64,000 nucleotides of DNA from Odobenus rosmarus divergens (GCF_000321225.1 NW_004450380.1:2766102-2830101), one strand, 5' to 3'. Numbered from the stretch's first letter, positions 1 to 11,207 are shown. Notes: a model not told the origin generated them from the sequence alone. A program made the numbers and translations.

Positions 1-720
1 AGGAGGTCATCCACATACTGGAGGAGGGTGCGTTGTGTGGCCTCTCTTGGGAAGCTGGCGAGGTCCACTGCCAGCACTTCCCCAAAGAGAGTTGGTGAAT
101 TTTCAAGCCCCTGCAGGAGGTGTGTCCAAGCCAGTTGCATCTGGCGCCCTGTATCAGGTTCAGACCATTCAAAGGCAAACAGTGGCTGGCTCTGGGGAGC
201 TAAGCGGAGGCAGAAGAAGGCATCCTTCAAATCTAGGCAAGGGAACCATCTGGTCAACCCTGGGATTTGGCCGAGGAGAGTGTATGGATTTGGGACCACT
301 GGGTGCAGAGAGATGATCACCTTGTTGATGGCCCGCAGGTCTTGAACTGGTTGGTATCCCCCTCCTGGATTCTTGACTGGCAGGAGTGGGATATTCCAGG
401 CCAACTGGCACTCGACTAGAATACCTGCTTCTTTGAGTTTGGTCAGATGTTCTTGGATGCTGATCTTAGCTTCTTGTGGAAGTGGGTATTGCCTTTGCCT
501 CTGATTTTGGGCTCCTAAGATCAGTTCAACAATGATAGGGGCCCGATTCTGGACTAGTCCAAGTGGGTTGTTTTCAGCACATACTGAAGGGAAGGCGAGT
601 CTGAACTCCGGCAGGCTGCTCGGTTGGGCCTGGGCACAGAATAGCCTCCATTCTTCTTCCTTCGGCGTGGTAACTGCTAGTACCAGAGATCCCATCTCCT
701 CTTGCCTTGGGTTGAATCAG
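1..720 (-). pseudogene. pol: Endogenous retrovirus pol remnant: reverse transcriptase, cut by window edge
   Basis: The minus strand reads as a class I (gamma-like) retroviral reverse transcriptase. The catalytic box QYVDDLL is encoded by the first 20 bases of the window (YVDD at about 6-17), and short RT-like blocks such as DLRAINK, NPYTLL and LDLKDAFF can be read between about 180 and 360 in a mostly open frame. Stops and shifts elsewhere make this a dead copy. It continues the protease and gag remnants at higher coordinates, so the provirus runs right to left. RNase H, integrase and env would lie left of position 1 and cannot be seen. It sits antisense in a KIF26B intron. The retroviral RT call is firm; the exact ERV family is not assigned. 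Confidence 0.85.
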
Positions 721-739
721 AGGCTAGTGTGTCCAGTGG

Positions 740-1060
740 GCTCAAAGGTTATCTGAGCCCTAAGTTTGGAGAGTATGTTTCAGCCCAGGAGAGGGATGGG
801 GCAATCAGGCAGATACAGGAATTCATGTTGGACCTTGTGGCCCCCGAGTTTGCACTGTCGAGCCTGGCAAAAGGGCTGTTGTATCGCCCACATCCCGGTG
901 GCCCCCAGGATGGTCGCAGTCCTTTTGCTGAAAGGGGCCACTGGGGAGGTGACAACAGAGTGCTCGGCCCCAGCATCAACCATAAAAGTCACTAGTTGGC
1001 CCCCCACCTTCATTCTGACTGTGGGCTCATGGGGGCCAAAGAGGAAAGAGCCCAGTCCCC
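740..1060 (-). pseudogene. pro: Endogenous retrovirus protease remnant
   Basis: A minus-strand open stretch (780-1013) carries an aspartic-protease active-site block, VDAGAEHSVV, at about 950-980. It matches the retroviral pattern (L/M)VD(T/S)GA-x-HSV, with Ala in place of the usual Thr/Ser after Asp. It lies between the gag zinc knuckle (1141-1185) and the RT region, the expected gag-pro-pol order. The T/S-to-A change would be expected to impair a retropepsin, in keeping with a decayed element. Confidence 0.8.
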
Positions 1061-1074
1061 CCCATTCCTGAAAG

Positions 1075-2654
1075 GCCTATGAGGTCTTCCTCTCAGGGTT
1101 CTTCCTTGTAGCGGCTGGGCTTCTCAGCCTTTCCCCGGTTGGGACATTCATTTTTCCAATGCCCTTTCTCTTTGCAGTAGGCACACTGATCCCTTGCCAA
1201 GGGGGTTCTGGGCTTCCCCCTTTCGGTGGTTGGGGTCTCCCCATCTTTGTGTTGTCCTTTTCTTTCAGGGCAGCAGCAAGGAGGCTTTCTTTTTCATCTT
1301 TTTGTCGGCTTCCCGTTTGGCTGCGACCTCCCTGTTCACGTAGACCTTATTGGCAATCTCTATTAGTTGGGTAATGTCCATCCCGGCGAAATCCTCTAGT
1401 TTCTGAAGTTTTTTCTGATGTCTGGGGTGGCCTGAGCCACGAAGGAGGTGTTTACCATCTGTTGGCTTTCCCATGCCTTCGGGTCAAATGGAGTATATAT
1501 CCTGTAGGCTTCATATAGTCTTTCATAGTAGTCCCTGGGGGACTCCCCTGGTTGTTGAGTGACCGAGGATACCTTAGTCATGTTCATGGGTTTCTTAGCT
1601 CCTGCCTGGATTCCCCAGAGGAGGGCGTCCTGGTACCAGCAGATGTGGGCCTGTCCCTTGGTTATGGTGAAGTCGCATGCTGGGCACTTGTCAGGTGCGG
1701 CTGTATTAGCCCAGGCAGCCGGGTCAATGACTCCTGCTGGTGCGTGCTCTTCTAGGTACTGCCATGCACCTTTCATTATTCTCCTCCTCTCTTCTGTGTT
1801 AAACAGGATGTGGAGTAACTGTTGGCAGTCTTCCCAGATTGGCTGATGAGTCTGGAAGAGGGATTCTATAAGGTCTACCATAGCGTGTGATTTCTCAGAG
1901 TAGGATGGGGTGTTATGTTTCCAGTTGAGGTAGATGGTGAAGGGCTAATAATACATCATGGAATGGCCGGGTTGGACTGTCCCTTCTTCATTGTGCCTCT
2001 CGGGTTCCCACGTCTCTCGTACAGGCATTTGGAGGGCACTTGCACCCAGCCTGGGGTGCAGCCTGGCTGCTGGTCCTGGAGAAAGTGGATCCTTTGGGCC
2101 TGGGGGTGCTGGTGGGTCCTCTGGGCCTGGGGGCATTGGTGGATCCTCTGGGCCTGGGGGCGCTGGTGAAACCAATGGTGCTGGAGTATCTGGAGCTGAA
2201 GGGCCAGGCGTAGGCGGTCTTGGGGGTACGTACGGTGGGGGCAGGATCGATTCATCCTGGGATCTCCGGCTAGGATTTGTGGAGATCAGGGCTTTTGTTG
2301 ATTTTCTTTAGGTTGCTTGGATGAGGCGATTAAGACCGTGGCCTCTCCCTGCCTACTGCAAGCGAATCGCACCCAGTGGGGAAGGGTCTGAGCAATTCCT
2401 AGCCAGGAGTCCATGTACGGAAACTGGTCAAGGTGTCCTGGTTCACCTGTTACGACTCGCCATACTCGACGAATAGTTGAGACATCCAATGTCCCTTCTG
2501 AAGGCCACCCGACATTAAAGGAGGGCCATTCCAATTCACATAGGGCTCTCCACTTGCCAGGGTTCATCCTGACTCCATAGTCTCCTGAAAACCCCTTCTT
2601 GAAATTTTTGATCATGGTCTCTAGAACCATAGGTTTACTCTGCTCTGACCCCAT
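1075..2654 (-). pseudogene. gag: Endogenous retrovirus gag remnant (matrix, proline-rich linker, capsid, nucleocapsid)
   Basis: Gag of a gammaretrovirus-like ERV on the minus strand, broken by frameshifts. The matrix starts at 2652-2654 with MGSEQSKP, a Gly2 that could be myristoylated, and stays open to about 2286. A longer in-frame ATG at 2726 is less likely because it would hide the MG signal. A proline-rich p12-like linker follows (about 1945-2270) with three copies of a 27-base unit encoding APPGPEDPP-like peptides. The capsid (1396-1881) contains the major homology region at about 1480-1557, with QxxGESPxxYYERLxEAYRxYTPxDP-type spacing. Another frame (1265-1474) carries the capsid tail and a Lys/Arg-rich stretch. 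The nucleocapsid has one intact CCHC knuckle at 1141-1185 (C-X2-C-X4-H-X4-C, CAYCKEKGHWKNEC). Several frame changes mean it cannot encode a whole Gag. Confidence 0.88.
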
Positions 2655-3336
2655 GGTGACGTCCCCGTGTGCGGTGGTGCAGAGACAGACAAAGGCGGGG
2701 GGTTCCTCCTGAGGTGAGGAGACCAATCAGATGCCTGTCTGGCCGTGTTCCAAAGGAGCTTAGGTGAGGCTTAGCCATAGCAGTCTCAGCGTTGTGACTT
2801 AGGATCGGAAACTATTCCGATGCTGCCATAGACTGTATGCCGTTCACCACGGAATCGCAGACGGGCCCACTCAGACTCTGTAGGCTTCTGGGGACCTTAA
2901 GGGTGCCCGCCCATGGAGTCACAGAATCAGTCCACTTGAGCAAGCCAGGTCGGACTGCACATTCACTCACACATTCACACTCCAGAAGTTATTACATTCC
3001 CTCTCTGGGAATCCCTACCTGTGAGACCTCTAAGAGGTCTCTGGGAAGTGATCAGGCTCCCCTTCCACCCTGACGATGGGTGGGCCTGTCTGGGTTCTGG
3101 GTCCCCAGGCCTTACCTGAATCCATTGTTGGGACCAGATCCTCACCTGCCAAGTCTCCTCCAGTCCAGCAGGAACAGCAGAGTGGGGCCGGCCCGAGGCA
3201 ACCAGGGCGGGAGACTACCAAAAATTAGGCGGGAGGCTACCAAAAATTAGTGCCTTCTCCATTATGATCTCTCGTTCCATCACTACCCCGCCGTTGCCCC
3301 CAAACCGTTGGCAACAATGGGCCATTGCGGTTGGGT
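2655..3336 (-). other. Endogenous retrovirus untranslated leader between primer-binding site and gag
   Basis: This lies between the primer-binding site (3337-3354) and the gag ATG (2654). By position it is the leader that would contain the splice donor and packaging signal of the ancestral virus. I see no long open frame. A short direct repeat, CTACCAAAAATTAG, occurs twice near 3216-3250. No specific packaging structure was identified. Confidence 0.7.
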
Positions 3337-3354
3337 TTCCCGGTCAGGGAACCA
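3337..3354 (-). other. Retroviral primer-binding site complementary to tRNA-Glu
   Basis: The plus strand reads TTCCCGGTCAGGGAACCA. This equals the 3' end of a tRNA-Glu plus CCA, so the viral (minus) strand carries the 18-base complementary primer-binding site with no mismatch to the tRNA end as I recall it. It fixes the junction between leader and 5' LTR and gives the element an E-type primer. Confidence 0.85.
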
Positions 3355-3428
3355 AATATTACGGAACCTGGACTGCATTGCCCGACGGAAGAACCAAGCA
3401 GCACTCAGAGATCTTGGAGAACAGGAGG

Positions 3429-3434
3429 TTTATT
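3429..3434 (-). terminator. LTR polyadenylation signal AATAAA
   Basis: TTTATT on the plus strand is AATAAA on the viral strand. It lies about 75 bases downstream of the LTR TATA box, as expected for the R region. Confidence 0.65.
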
Positions 3435-3503
3435 TAATGCCGGCGGGCTCAGAGGAGAGTAATCTCCAAAGGTCTGAGCCCTGGGCACAAACAAAGGGGG
3501 CGA

Positions 3504-3509
3504 TTTATA
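3504..3509 (-). promoter_or_regulatory. LTR TATA box
   Basis: The minus strand reads GCGTATAAATCGCC here, a good TATA element placed correctly before the LTR polyadenylation signal. If still active it would drive transcription antisense to KIF26B. Confidence 0.55.
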
Positions 3510-3735
3510 CGCTTCTACTTCTGCACACTTGGCACTATTGGCGTGTGTGCGAAGCGGGGCAGGGAGAGGAACCCAGATTGGCCCGCACGGGAAGCAGAGC
3601 AGGGAGAAGAACCTGGAGGAGCCCCAGAGCAGGGGCTGGGACTCCCTTGCTGGCTCTGGCTCGGTCGGCCATCTTTGGACACAGATTTTTTCCTTACCAA
3701 TAATACTTTGTTTTTAAAGAATGAAAAATCCATGA

Positions 3736-5689
3736 TAACGTAACCTGGGAGGACACAGGGTAGTGAGCATAAACGGAGACTTTTGTGGGGAAACTGGAGC
3801 CTGTGATCAGCCTTGCAGAGCAGGGGTGCATCACATTTGTGTTTGCAACCCCAGGGTGCACAGAGGGCCCAGCTCGGCCCTCAGTTCTTCACGAATGCTG
3901 GTTGGCTGAACTACCTCCCAGCAAGCTGAATGGTCCGAATAAGATTTTTTGGTGTTAGCGCAAAGGAACATGGATGGGGCAGCTCCAGGCTTCATAACAA
4001 GACCCTCAGCATCAGCACGTGGGGAGACGCCCCCTCTGCTGACCTTCACCTGCCAGGTGGGAGATCCCTGGGTTCTACTGTGGAACATCTGTTCTAGGAG
4101 CCAGGGGTATTGACCTTGACTCCATAACCTGGTTTTATCAGCCCTTTTAACCCATACACGCTGCTGACACCACACATTTTCACTCTGGAGACCTTCATTC
4201 TATACAGCATCAACCTCAGAAAAGCCATGGGATCATGACATGGACACAGCTGACAGACGGGCTGACTTGACTTGGCCAGAGTCTTGTTGAAGCTGAGGGC
4301 TTCTTGGTGGTTCTGGCTGTTCCTCTTTGTGGAATGTTGTACCTGAGTGTAAATGTTCCTCCTGTGATCCGTCCTCAAAGGTGGTGGGCCACGTACACCT
4401 GAGTAGACCACAGCGTGTCCTCTGGAATGCTCTGGGAGAGTCTCCCTGCTGTCACGTGGGGGAGACCTTGAGCCTTCTGCCTGGCACTCAGTCCATCCAA
4501 GGCAGTGGCATCTGCCCTGGTTTTAGTCTGACTGTGGCTCCTATGAGGAAAAGGCAAAGGTAGTGCCTTGGAGTTAGGAAGCTTGGTGAGGAGGCCTCTT
4601 TTGTTGAGGAGGTGCTCATTTGATATTTATTTAAACATTTATAAAAAGGCAACTCTATGCTGGATACTGTGTTGGGCTCTAGATATGCAGAAAGAAAAGA
4701 AGTGATCTCTGACCATCTTACGCAGTTCTCCAAGAAGTAGGCATCCTCCATGGTATGTGACCCACTAAGAGCCCTTCATAGCCCTTGAGAAAATTTTTGA
4801 TATTTTGAAATTTTTCTTTAAAAGCGAGCAGGCGCAAAGACGGGGCAGAGAAGATGTGATGAACTCCTAATTTGCAAGCTTCTTGTCACTGGTGGGATTT
4901 GAGAAACTGCCCAGTTAAGGATCTTGTGGGATATCGGTGATTTGGTTCTGAACTCAAACCACATTAACCCCATGTAAGAAATGAACAGCCATTTGCCATT
5001 AGACGTATCAACTTAAAAGATATAACTGTTGTGCCACAATAGACTTTTTTTTCCAAACAAAATAATTATCACTGGAAAACTTGAATCAGCTTCGTTCTTT
5101 TTCAAGAAATGTGCAATTTCTTCATGTCGTTCCCCATTAAAATTTTGCAGACTCTCTCTCAAATTATTAAATGTTTGCATTGCAGCCTTAGTGTAACATC
5201 TTATTTTCAGCCATGCACCAGTAATGGAAACCATTCTCAAACTTAATTTCTTTTTAATTCCTTCCAATTACTATGCCCTGCTCTTAGTGCCAAGAGCCAA
5301 TCCTGTTGGTACATTTTGCAAAGACTGTGGGATTGTGTTTCTTTAAGCCATATATGAGACCCGGAAGGCATTCTAACAGAGTTGCCCTCATCATCTCCGG
5401 AAAATTGGTTTTACATGATTTCAAAAGAAGTTTAGCCCTGGGCAGTCTGGCACATGTGTTTAACAACAGTCTTTCAAGTTTTCCCCAGCTGGTTCCTGGT
5501 TAGTGGTCTGCAAGTAACAAGAACCATATTGGACAAAGATCTTCACGAAATTCCACAGGCAATGTTTGGTCACTCTTATTGGCAGGCCTGTCACAGGAAA
5601 AGCAACATCGGAAGGTTTTTGAACCACAGGGGCCACAAAATGTGAGTTAAAAATCTAAGAATGTTGAAGTGTTGCTCAAAATTTTGTGC
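3736..5689. other. KIF26B intron: mostly unique sequence with an L2-like tail and an unassigned coding-like patch
   Basis: No gene on the + strand. About 4610-4750 resembles the 3' end of an old L2 LINE (minus-like text 'atttatttaaacatttat ... tgctggatactgtgttggg'). About 5010-5660 on the minus strand gives short open pieces (5013-5267 and 5284-5466) of ordinary amino-acid composition, interrupted by stops. They could be an ancient pseudogene or chance. I do not recognise the protein. Confidence 0.4.
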
Positions 5690-6355
5690 ATCGAAGAACA
5701 CTATCCAGAGATTGAAACCCCACAGAATGGGAGCAAATCTTTGCAGATCATATCTCTAATATAGGATTCCTACCCACAATATATAAAGAACTCCTGCCAT
5801 TCAACAACAGCAAAAATTCAGTTTTCACAAATAGGCAGAGGACCTGCATAGACATTTTTGCAGAGAAGACATACAGATGGCCAACAAGCACACGAAAAGA
5901 TGTTCTGCATCATTAGCCACTAGAGAAATGCAAACAAAACCACAGTGAAATGCCACCTCACATGCATTAGGAGGGCTGTTATTAAAGAAACAGAAATAAA
6001 TGTTGGCAACGATGTGGTGAGATTGGCACCGTCATGCATGGTTGGTGAGTGTAAAATTTGCAGCTGCCCCGAAGACAGTCTGCAGTTCCTCAAAACATTA
6101 AAAAGAGAATTGCTGTATTATCCCACGATTCCACTCAAAAGCTTCAAAAGCAGCAATTTAAACAGATACTTGTTCACAGCAGCATTCTTCACAATAACCC
6201 ACAGGTGGGAACATTCCAAGTGTCCATCAGTAGATGAACAGAAAACAGAATGTGGTATGTCCAGGCATTGGAATAGTATTCAGCTCAACTAGATACTTGA
6301 AATGACTAAAATAGTAAATTTCATGTTGTAGGTATTTTGTTACAATAAAAAAGAA
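5690..6355 (+). repeat. LINE-1 3' fragment (old L1M type)
   Basis: The plus strand follows the L1 ORF2 tail and 3' UTR: 'cacagaatgggagcaaat' near 5722, the 'gccacctcacatgcattagg' block near 5950, 'ggtgggaacattccaagtg' near 6203, then an A-rich tail at 6335-6365. Multiple stops show that it is inactive. Confidence 0.85.
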
Positions 6356-8362
6356 GAGAAGGAAAGGCAGGTGATTTCCAAGGACACAAAGTTCCTGGGA
6401 GTTGCTAGGACAGATTTTTCCTTTCCTTTATTTTTTTTGGAGGGGGGAGATAATTAGTGGGTTAGTGAATGGAGCTGAATATGAAAGAATTTCCATAGGA
6501 TCAAAGTAAACAGCATTCTAGGCTGAGCTCCTGGGATGCACTTAGTGCAGGAGAGGCACTAAAGTCCACACTTGCTCAAGGAGCTGTGGGTCAGTGGGAT
6601 GGCCGGAGTCCACCCGCCGGGAGGAATCTAGAGTATTTCCCAGCATCCTCCTCACTCTGTCCAGCTCCAGATCCAAAGCCGCCAAATCATCTTCATGGTC
6701 ACCTTTTATATGATGAGGAGGAGGTCTCCTAGACTGTCAGTCAATGAAGTAACAGATGGATTGGAACCACAGTCATGCCCGTCTGCAGCCCATCTGGCTG
6801 GTGCCCACGTCCCCCATCTTGGTGAATAATGGATTTTGTGGCAATGGCGCTTCACCCTTCCTCCTGGGACCATCTTCAGTGTCCCCAGCTGAGTCTTGGC
6901 AAGGCCATTGGTCCAGGACAGGGGCAGGGGTGGAAGGATAGGGCAGTGAATGGCTTGTCCTGACCTCAACAGTCAGAATCCTGTTTGAAGCTCCATGCTG
7001 GTGACTTGAAGGAAAAGCCACTGCACAGGGAGAGACGTGAGCTCGATCACAGGAGGGGACACGTTTAATCATCTAATCCATCCCCCCAGTACTGGGCTGA
7101 ATCCTTTCCGACGGGGTGATATTCAGTACCACTGACCTCGAATAATGAGCCAGCTTATGTCCTCTCTCCTGGAAGGTTGTCCTACAACACAGGGGTGCCC
7201 ACGGATGGGCATTCCGATTGACCAATGTGAGATTGAACTTCCCTGCCTTTTGTGTGCACAAGATCAGAACACTGTCAAGGGAATGCAAATGACATGACTG
7301 CTCAGGGCTCAGATTTGCATTTCCTCTGTTTATTTTGACAGACAGCAAGAATGGAGTTGGCTAAATTGAACTCTGGAGACTGGAGATAGTCATGATTATA
7401 ACCCAGTGTTAGCATTAAGCCCAGACCCTTTGGCTAATGCCATTTGACCTCTTCCTAGCCTTTCCAAGGAATGTGGTGCAAGAGGGACTCACGTGGGTTT
7501 CCAGCGCTGGAGAATAAAAGCCCCATAATTCACCCAGGACCCACACTGCTCTGTTATCTTAGGGTTTTGCTTAGAGAGGTTGGTCAAGAAAGTAGGTGAA
7601 ACCCTTCCAGATGCTTCCCTGCCATTTTTTTTCTTTTGAAAAAACTCTGTTTACCCTTGCAGATTTTCAAATCCCAGATTGTACACAGTTCTAATGTCAA
7701 CCCTGAGGGACAGCCACAGACTGAGCTCTAGAGAGGTGCCATCAAAATGCCACTTAGGCATACACTTCCTATATGTTTCCTACCTAAAACAAACATCACA
7801 ACTCATGGAAAAGCATAGGGACATTCTTAAAATGTCGGTGTATTGCTACGGTGACACAGTGGGGAATGGTGTAGCAGGAAGGCAGTGGGAAAGATCTGAG
7901 AGAAGGCACTAGGCAAGAGTAGGATTCCATTATATCAAGAACTCCTTTTGTAACCTTCGTTAGTTACTCTCTTTTTGAGAATTCTTTAAAAATCCACGGA
8001 GAAGGACAGGAGTGATCGGGTACTGGGAGGGGCTCTTGATCACCATGGCAACATGACCCTTGCTGCCATCTCTGTCACCCATCAGTGCCTAACTCCCTTT
8101 TGGATTACCCCGGAGATCGCCGACCTTGGAATTAACGCATGCTCGCAAACCTGAGGATGATCAGCACTTGAAGAACAGCAAAGTTTCTGCACAGTACAGT
8201 GAGCTCATCTTTACCCAGAGGATGTGTAAATGGTTATAATGCAACATAATTGAGATGTTTCCTCATCCCTCCCCCAGTAAAGCTGTCCTCCACGGCTGTT
8301 GTGGCTCTATAAAACGTGACTGGACTATAGAAATGTCTTCACATCGATAACTAATAATGGCT
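6356..8362. other. KIF26B intron without recognised features
   Basis: I see no exon, RNA gene or clear repeat here, apart from short purine- or T-rich runs (for example around 6420-6440 and 7624-7640). Open frames are short and without family resemblance. Confidence 0.5.
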
Positions 8363-8378
8363 GAGGCCAAAGGAATTT

Positions 8379-8840
8379 TTTTATAGTGAACATACAGGGT
8401 TCTATTAGTTTCAGATGTACAATGTAGTGATTCAAAACTTCCATACATCACCCGGTGCTCATCATGACAAGTGTACTCCTTAATTCCCATCACCTGATTC
8501 CCCCGTCCCCCCAACTCCCCTCTGCCCCCCCACCTCCCCTCCGCCCCCCCACCCCATAACCACCAGTCTGTTCTCTAGAGTTAAGAATCTGTTATTTGGT
8601 TTGTCTCCTTTATTTGTTTGTTTTTGTTTCTTAAATTCCATATATGCATGAAATCATATGGTATTTCTTTCTCTGTGTGACTTATTTCACTTAGCATTAT
8701 ACACTCCAGCTCCACCTTTGTGGTTGCAGATGGCAAGATTTCATTTCTTTTATGGCTGAATAATATTCCACCGTATATACAGACCACTTCTTTTTATCCA
8801 TTCATCTACGATGGACACTTGGGCTGCTTCCATCACTTGT
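8379..8840 (-). repeat. LINE-1 3' fragment with target-site duplication
   Basis: The reverse strand is an L1 ORF2 tail plus 3' UTR (the 'tttatggctgaataatattcc' block near 8750 is a typical antisense L1 landmark). It is flanked by a near-perfect duplication, GAGGCCAAAGGAATTT at 8363-8378 and GAGGCCAAATGAATTT at 8841-8856. This defines a complete, 5'-truncated insertion of about 460 bases. Confidence 0.88.
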
Positions 8841-8876
8841 GAGGCCAAATGAATTTTAAAAAGAAGTGAAACTTCA

Positions 8877-9077
8877 TGAGGCACCTGGGTGGCTCAGTTG
8901 ATTAAGCGTCTGCCTTGGGCTTGGGTCATGATCCTGGGGTCCTAGGATCAAGCCCCAAGTCAGGCTGCTTGCTCAGCTGGAAGCCTGCTTCACCCTCTCC
9001 CTCTGCCCCCAACTCGTGGTTGCTCTTTCTAGTGCACACTTGCTCTCTTAAATAATAAAATCTTTAAAAAAAAATAA
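8877..9077 (+). repeat. Carnivore tRNA-derived SINE (CAN-SINE/SINEC)
   Basis: Starts with GCACCTGGGTGGCTCAGTTG, carries the tRNA-like A and B box region and a pyrimidine-rich segment, and ends in AATAAAATCTTT plus an A-tail. Such SINEs are specific to Carnivora. Confidence 0.95.
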
Positions 9078-9539
9078 ACTGCAGTAAATGATAGAAACAT
9101 TATTACTCCTAATCTGGTCCTGCGGGTAGATTAAAGAATGAGCATGCATCTATCACAGATCAGTCTGCATGTTTAGGAAATGCAGAAGATCTTGTTATTG
9201 ACTCATTAAGCACCTCTTGATAGCACCTTAAGCCTCATTAGCATACACAATTTTTGGCAATCTGGGAATTCAGGGGAAACCTTTGGGCCTACTTCCTATT
9301 TGTAAGGTCTACTAATTTGCCTTCTGGGCTATTGTTTTTAGTTTTTGTTTTGTCTTATTTTTCATCCAAGTGATGTTGACATTCTTAGCTCCCGATCATG
9401 CTAAACAAAGTGAAAATAGATATAGGATCTTTTCCCTTCTGTCCTAGAGCTAATATATTAACATTGTCCAAGTTATTATAAAGAAAGGTCCAAATGAAAG
9501 ATCAAAATAAAAGAACAGGTCCTACCCAAAGGTTCTCAG

Positions 9540-10160
9540 GATCTTGTTGAAAAAAGTGAGCTGGCATTAGCCACACTGTGGGGTATGAGGGCACAGACTG
9601 CCAAGTCGGCCCTAGACTTCTGTAGAGTCCAGCTGAAAAGTTAGAAGAGTTCACCTAAGCCCCTCCCACTTCTGACACCATTGGCAAGTTTGAAGGGTTC
9701 CCAAAACCACCCTCAAGTTTGGTAATTCACTAGGAGGACTCCCAGACTCACTAAAGGTACCCACAGCTGTGATTCATTACAGAGACAGGATACAGATTAA
9801 AACTAGCCCAAGGAAAAGGAACATGTGTGTGAAGCTTCTGTTGTCCTGTCCTGTGCAGTCACAGTGGGTTACCCTTCCAGTGTACGTGTGTGACAGTACA
9901 CGACACCCGAAGGCTCACTTGAGCTTTGGTGTGTGGAGTTTTTATTGGGGCTACATTATGTAGGAATGATTGATTGATTGATTTCCCACATGGTCACACT
10001 CAGTCTATACGTCGACTGATACGGCATGGCCCAAAGTCCCTGAACTAAATCATACAGTTGATCTTTGTGGTGTGGCCAGCCCCCCCTTAAGATGGTCAGG
10101 TGTGGCCCTCTGATCTGGGGTAGCCAGTCCCTGCCCTAAACAAAGACATAGATTACCTTC
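9540..10160 (-). repeat. Ancient retroviral LTR-like element, family unassigned
   Basis: On the minus strand a CCCCAATAAAAACTCC polyadenylation-type block lies at about 9938-9953. It is followed by CTCAAGTGAGCC-type sequence and ends around TGAATTACCAAAC near 9720. This combination is typical of old mammalian ERV LTRs. Borders are approximate and I cannot name the subfamily with confidence. Confidence 0.5.
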
Positions 10161-10997
10161 CAGAGGCTGAGGGCAAAGGCTAGACCTCTTTGGGCAAAGC
10201 CATGTTCTTTACTACACAAGAACTCTGAGCCAAGAGGAAGTGCTGGGTTTAGGGGGGGCTTAGTATGAGCTTGGATGACCAAATATTTGAGGAGCAATGG
10301 AAGGCATGTGGAATATTCCCAACAAGAGAACCTATAAGGGAGGATATGATAAATGTCTTTTAAAAATGTGAAGGGCCACCGTGTGCACGAGAATTATTCT
10401 TATGCTGTGTTGCCCCTAGAATACAGTGAGTGCCCATGGTTAGATGCCTAAGGAAGATTTAAGTTCAGTATAAGAAAGAGCTTTTTGATAATTGAGGCTC
10501 TTCAAAAGTATCACACAGGCTGCCCCAGGAGTTGGTAAGCTCTCAGTCATTAAAAGTATTCTGGCAGAGAGATCACCTGCTACAGTGGCAATTCTTTTCC
10601 AGAAAATGCAGCAACCCCCAAGAATCCTTCCAACTGTGATACTCTATGCTTCTAAAAATACTGTTCACCCTGACTCAGGATCATATCCTGGAATCTCTAT
10701 CATGTAATTCTCATTGTATGAATTACCTTTAAAATACCTTATGTCATCCCTGTGTGCTATGGCCTTGGAATGAATGTACATTTTCCTGAGCAGAACCGAG
10801 AATATCTAGAGCAATTCAAATTCTACTAATTCTGAGTGGTCAGCAACTTAGACTGGATGGAAGTTTTTCCTTGCTCTAGATGTGGAGGCTTGAGTTGTTT
10901 AAAAAGTGAATAATGTAAAAAAAAGTTTTCATGGAACACGTTTAGCTTCTGAAAGTGAACCCATGTGTTATGATCAGTTTAGTCATTGCAAATGTCT
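10161..10997. other. KIF26B intron without recognised features
   Basis: AT-rich intronic sequence. I see no exon or clear repeat. Confidence 0.45.
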
Positions 10998-11207
10998 TTT
11001 TTTTAAAAAAAAGATTTTATTTATTTATTTGAGAGAGGGAGGGGCAGAGGGAGAGAGAATTCTCAAGCAGACTCCCTACTGAGTGCAGAGCCTGATCTCG
11101 ACACCAATGGCAAGTTTGAAGGGTTTGATCTCTCAACCCTGAGATCATGACCTGAGTGGAAATCAAAAGCCAGATGCTTAACCGACTGAGCCATACAGGC
11201 ACCCCAC
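10998..11207 (-). repeat. Carnivore SINE with a foreign 26-base insert
   Basis: The antisense copy runs from an A-tail (poly-T then AGATTTTATTTATTT) to the tRNA-like head ending GCCATACAGGCACCCC. Positions 11100-11125 replace part of the tRNA-related body with sequence that is 25/26 identical to 9674-9699. Confidence 0.92.

Larger units (their letters stand above)
3355..3735 (-). repeat. 5' LTR of the endogenous retrovirus
   Basis: This lies directly upstream (viral sense) of the primer-binding site. It holds a TATAAA on the minus strand at 3504-3509 and an AATAAA polyadenylation signal at 3429-3434, the usual U3-R-U5 order. The inner end is close to 3355-3358, though the canonical CA terminus is degraded. 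The outer end is estimated at 3735 and could lie some tens of bases further out; I found no clear target-site duplication. Confidence 0.75.
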
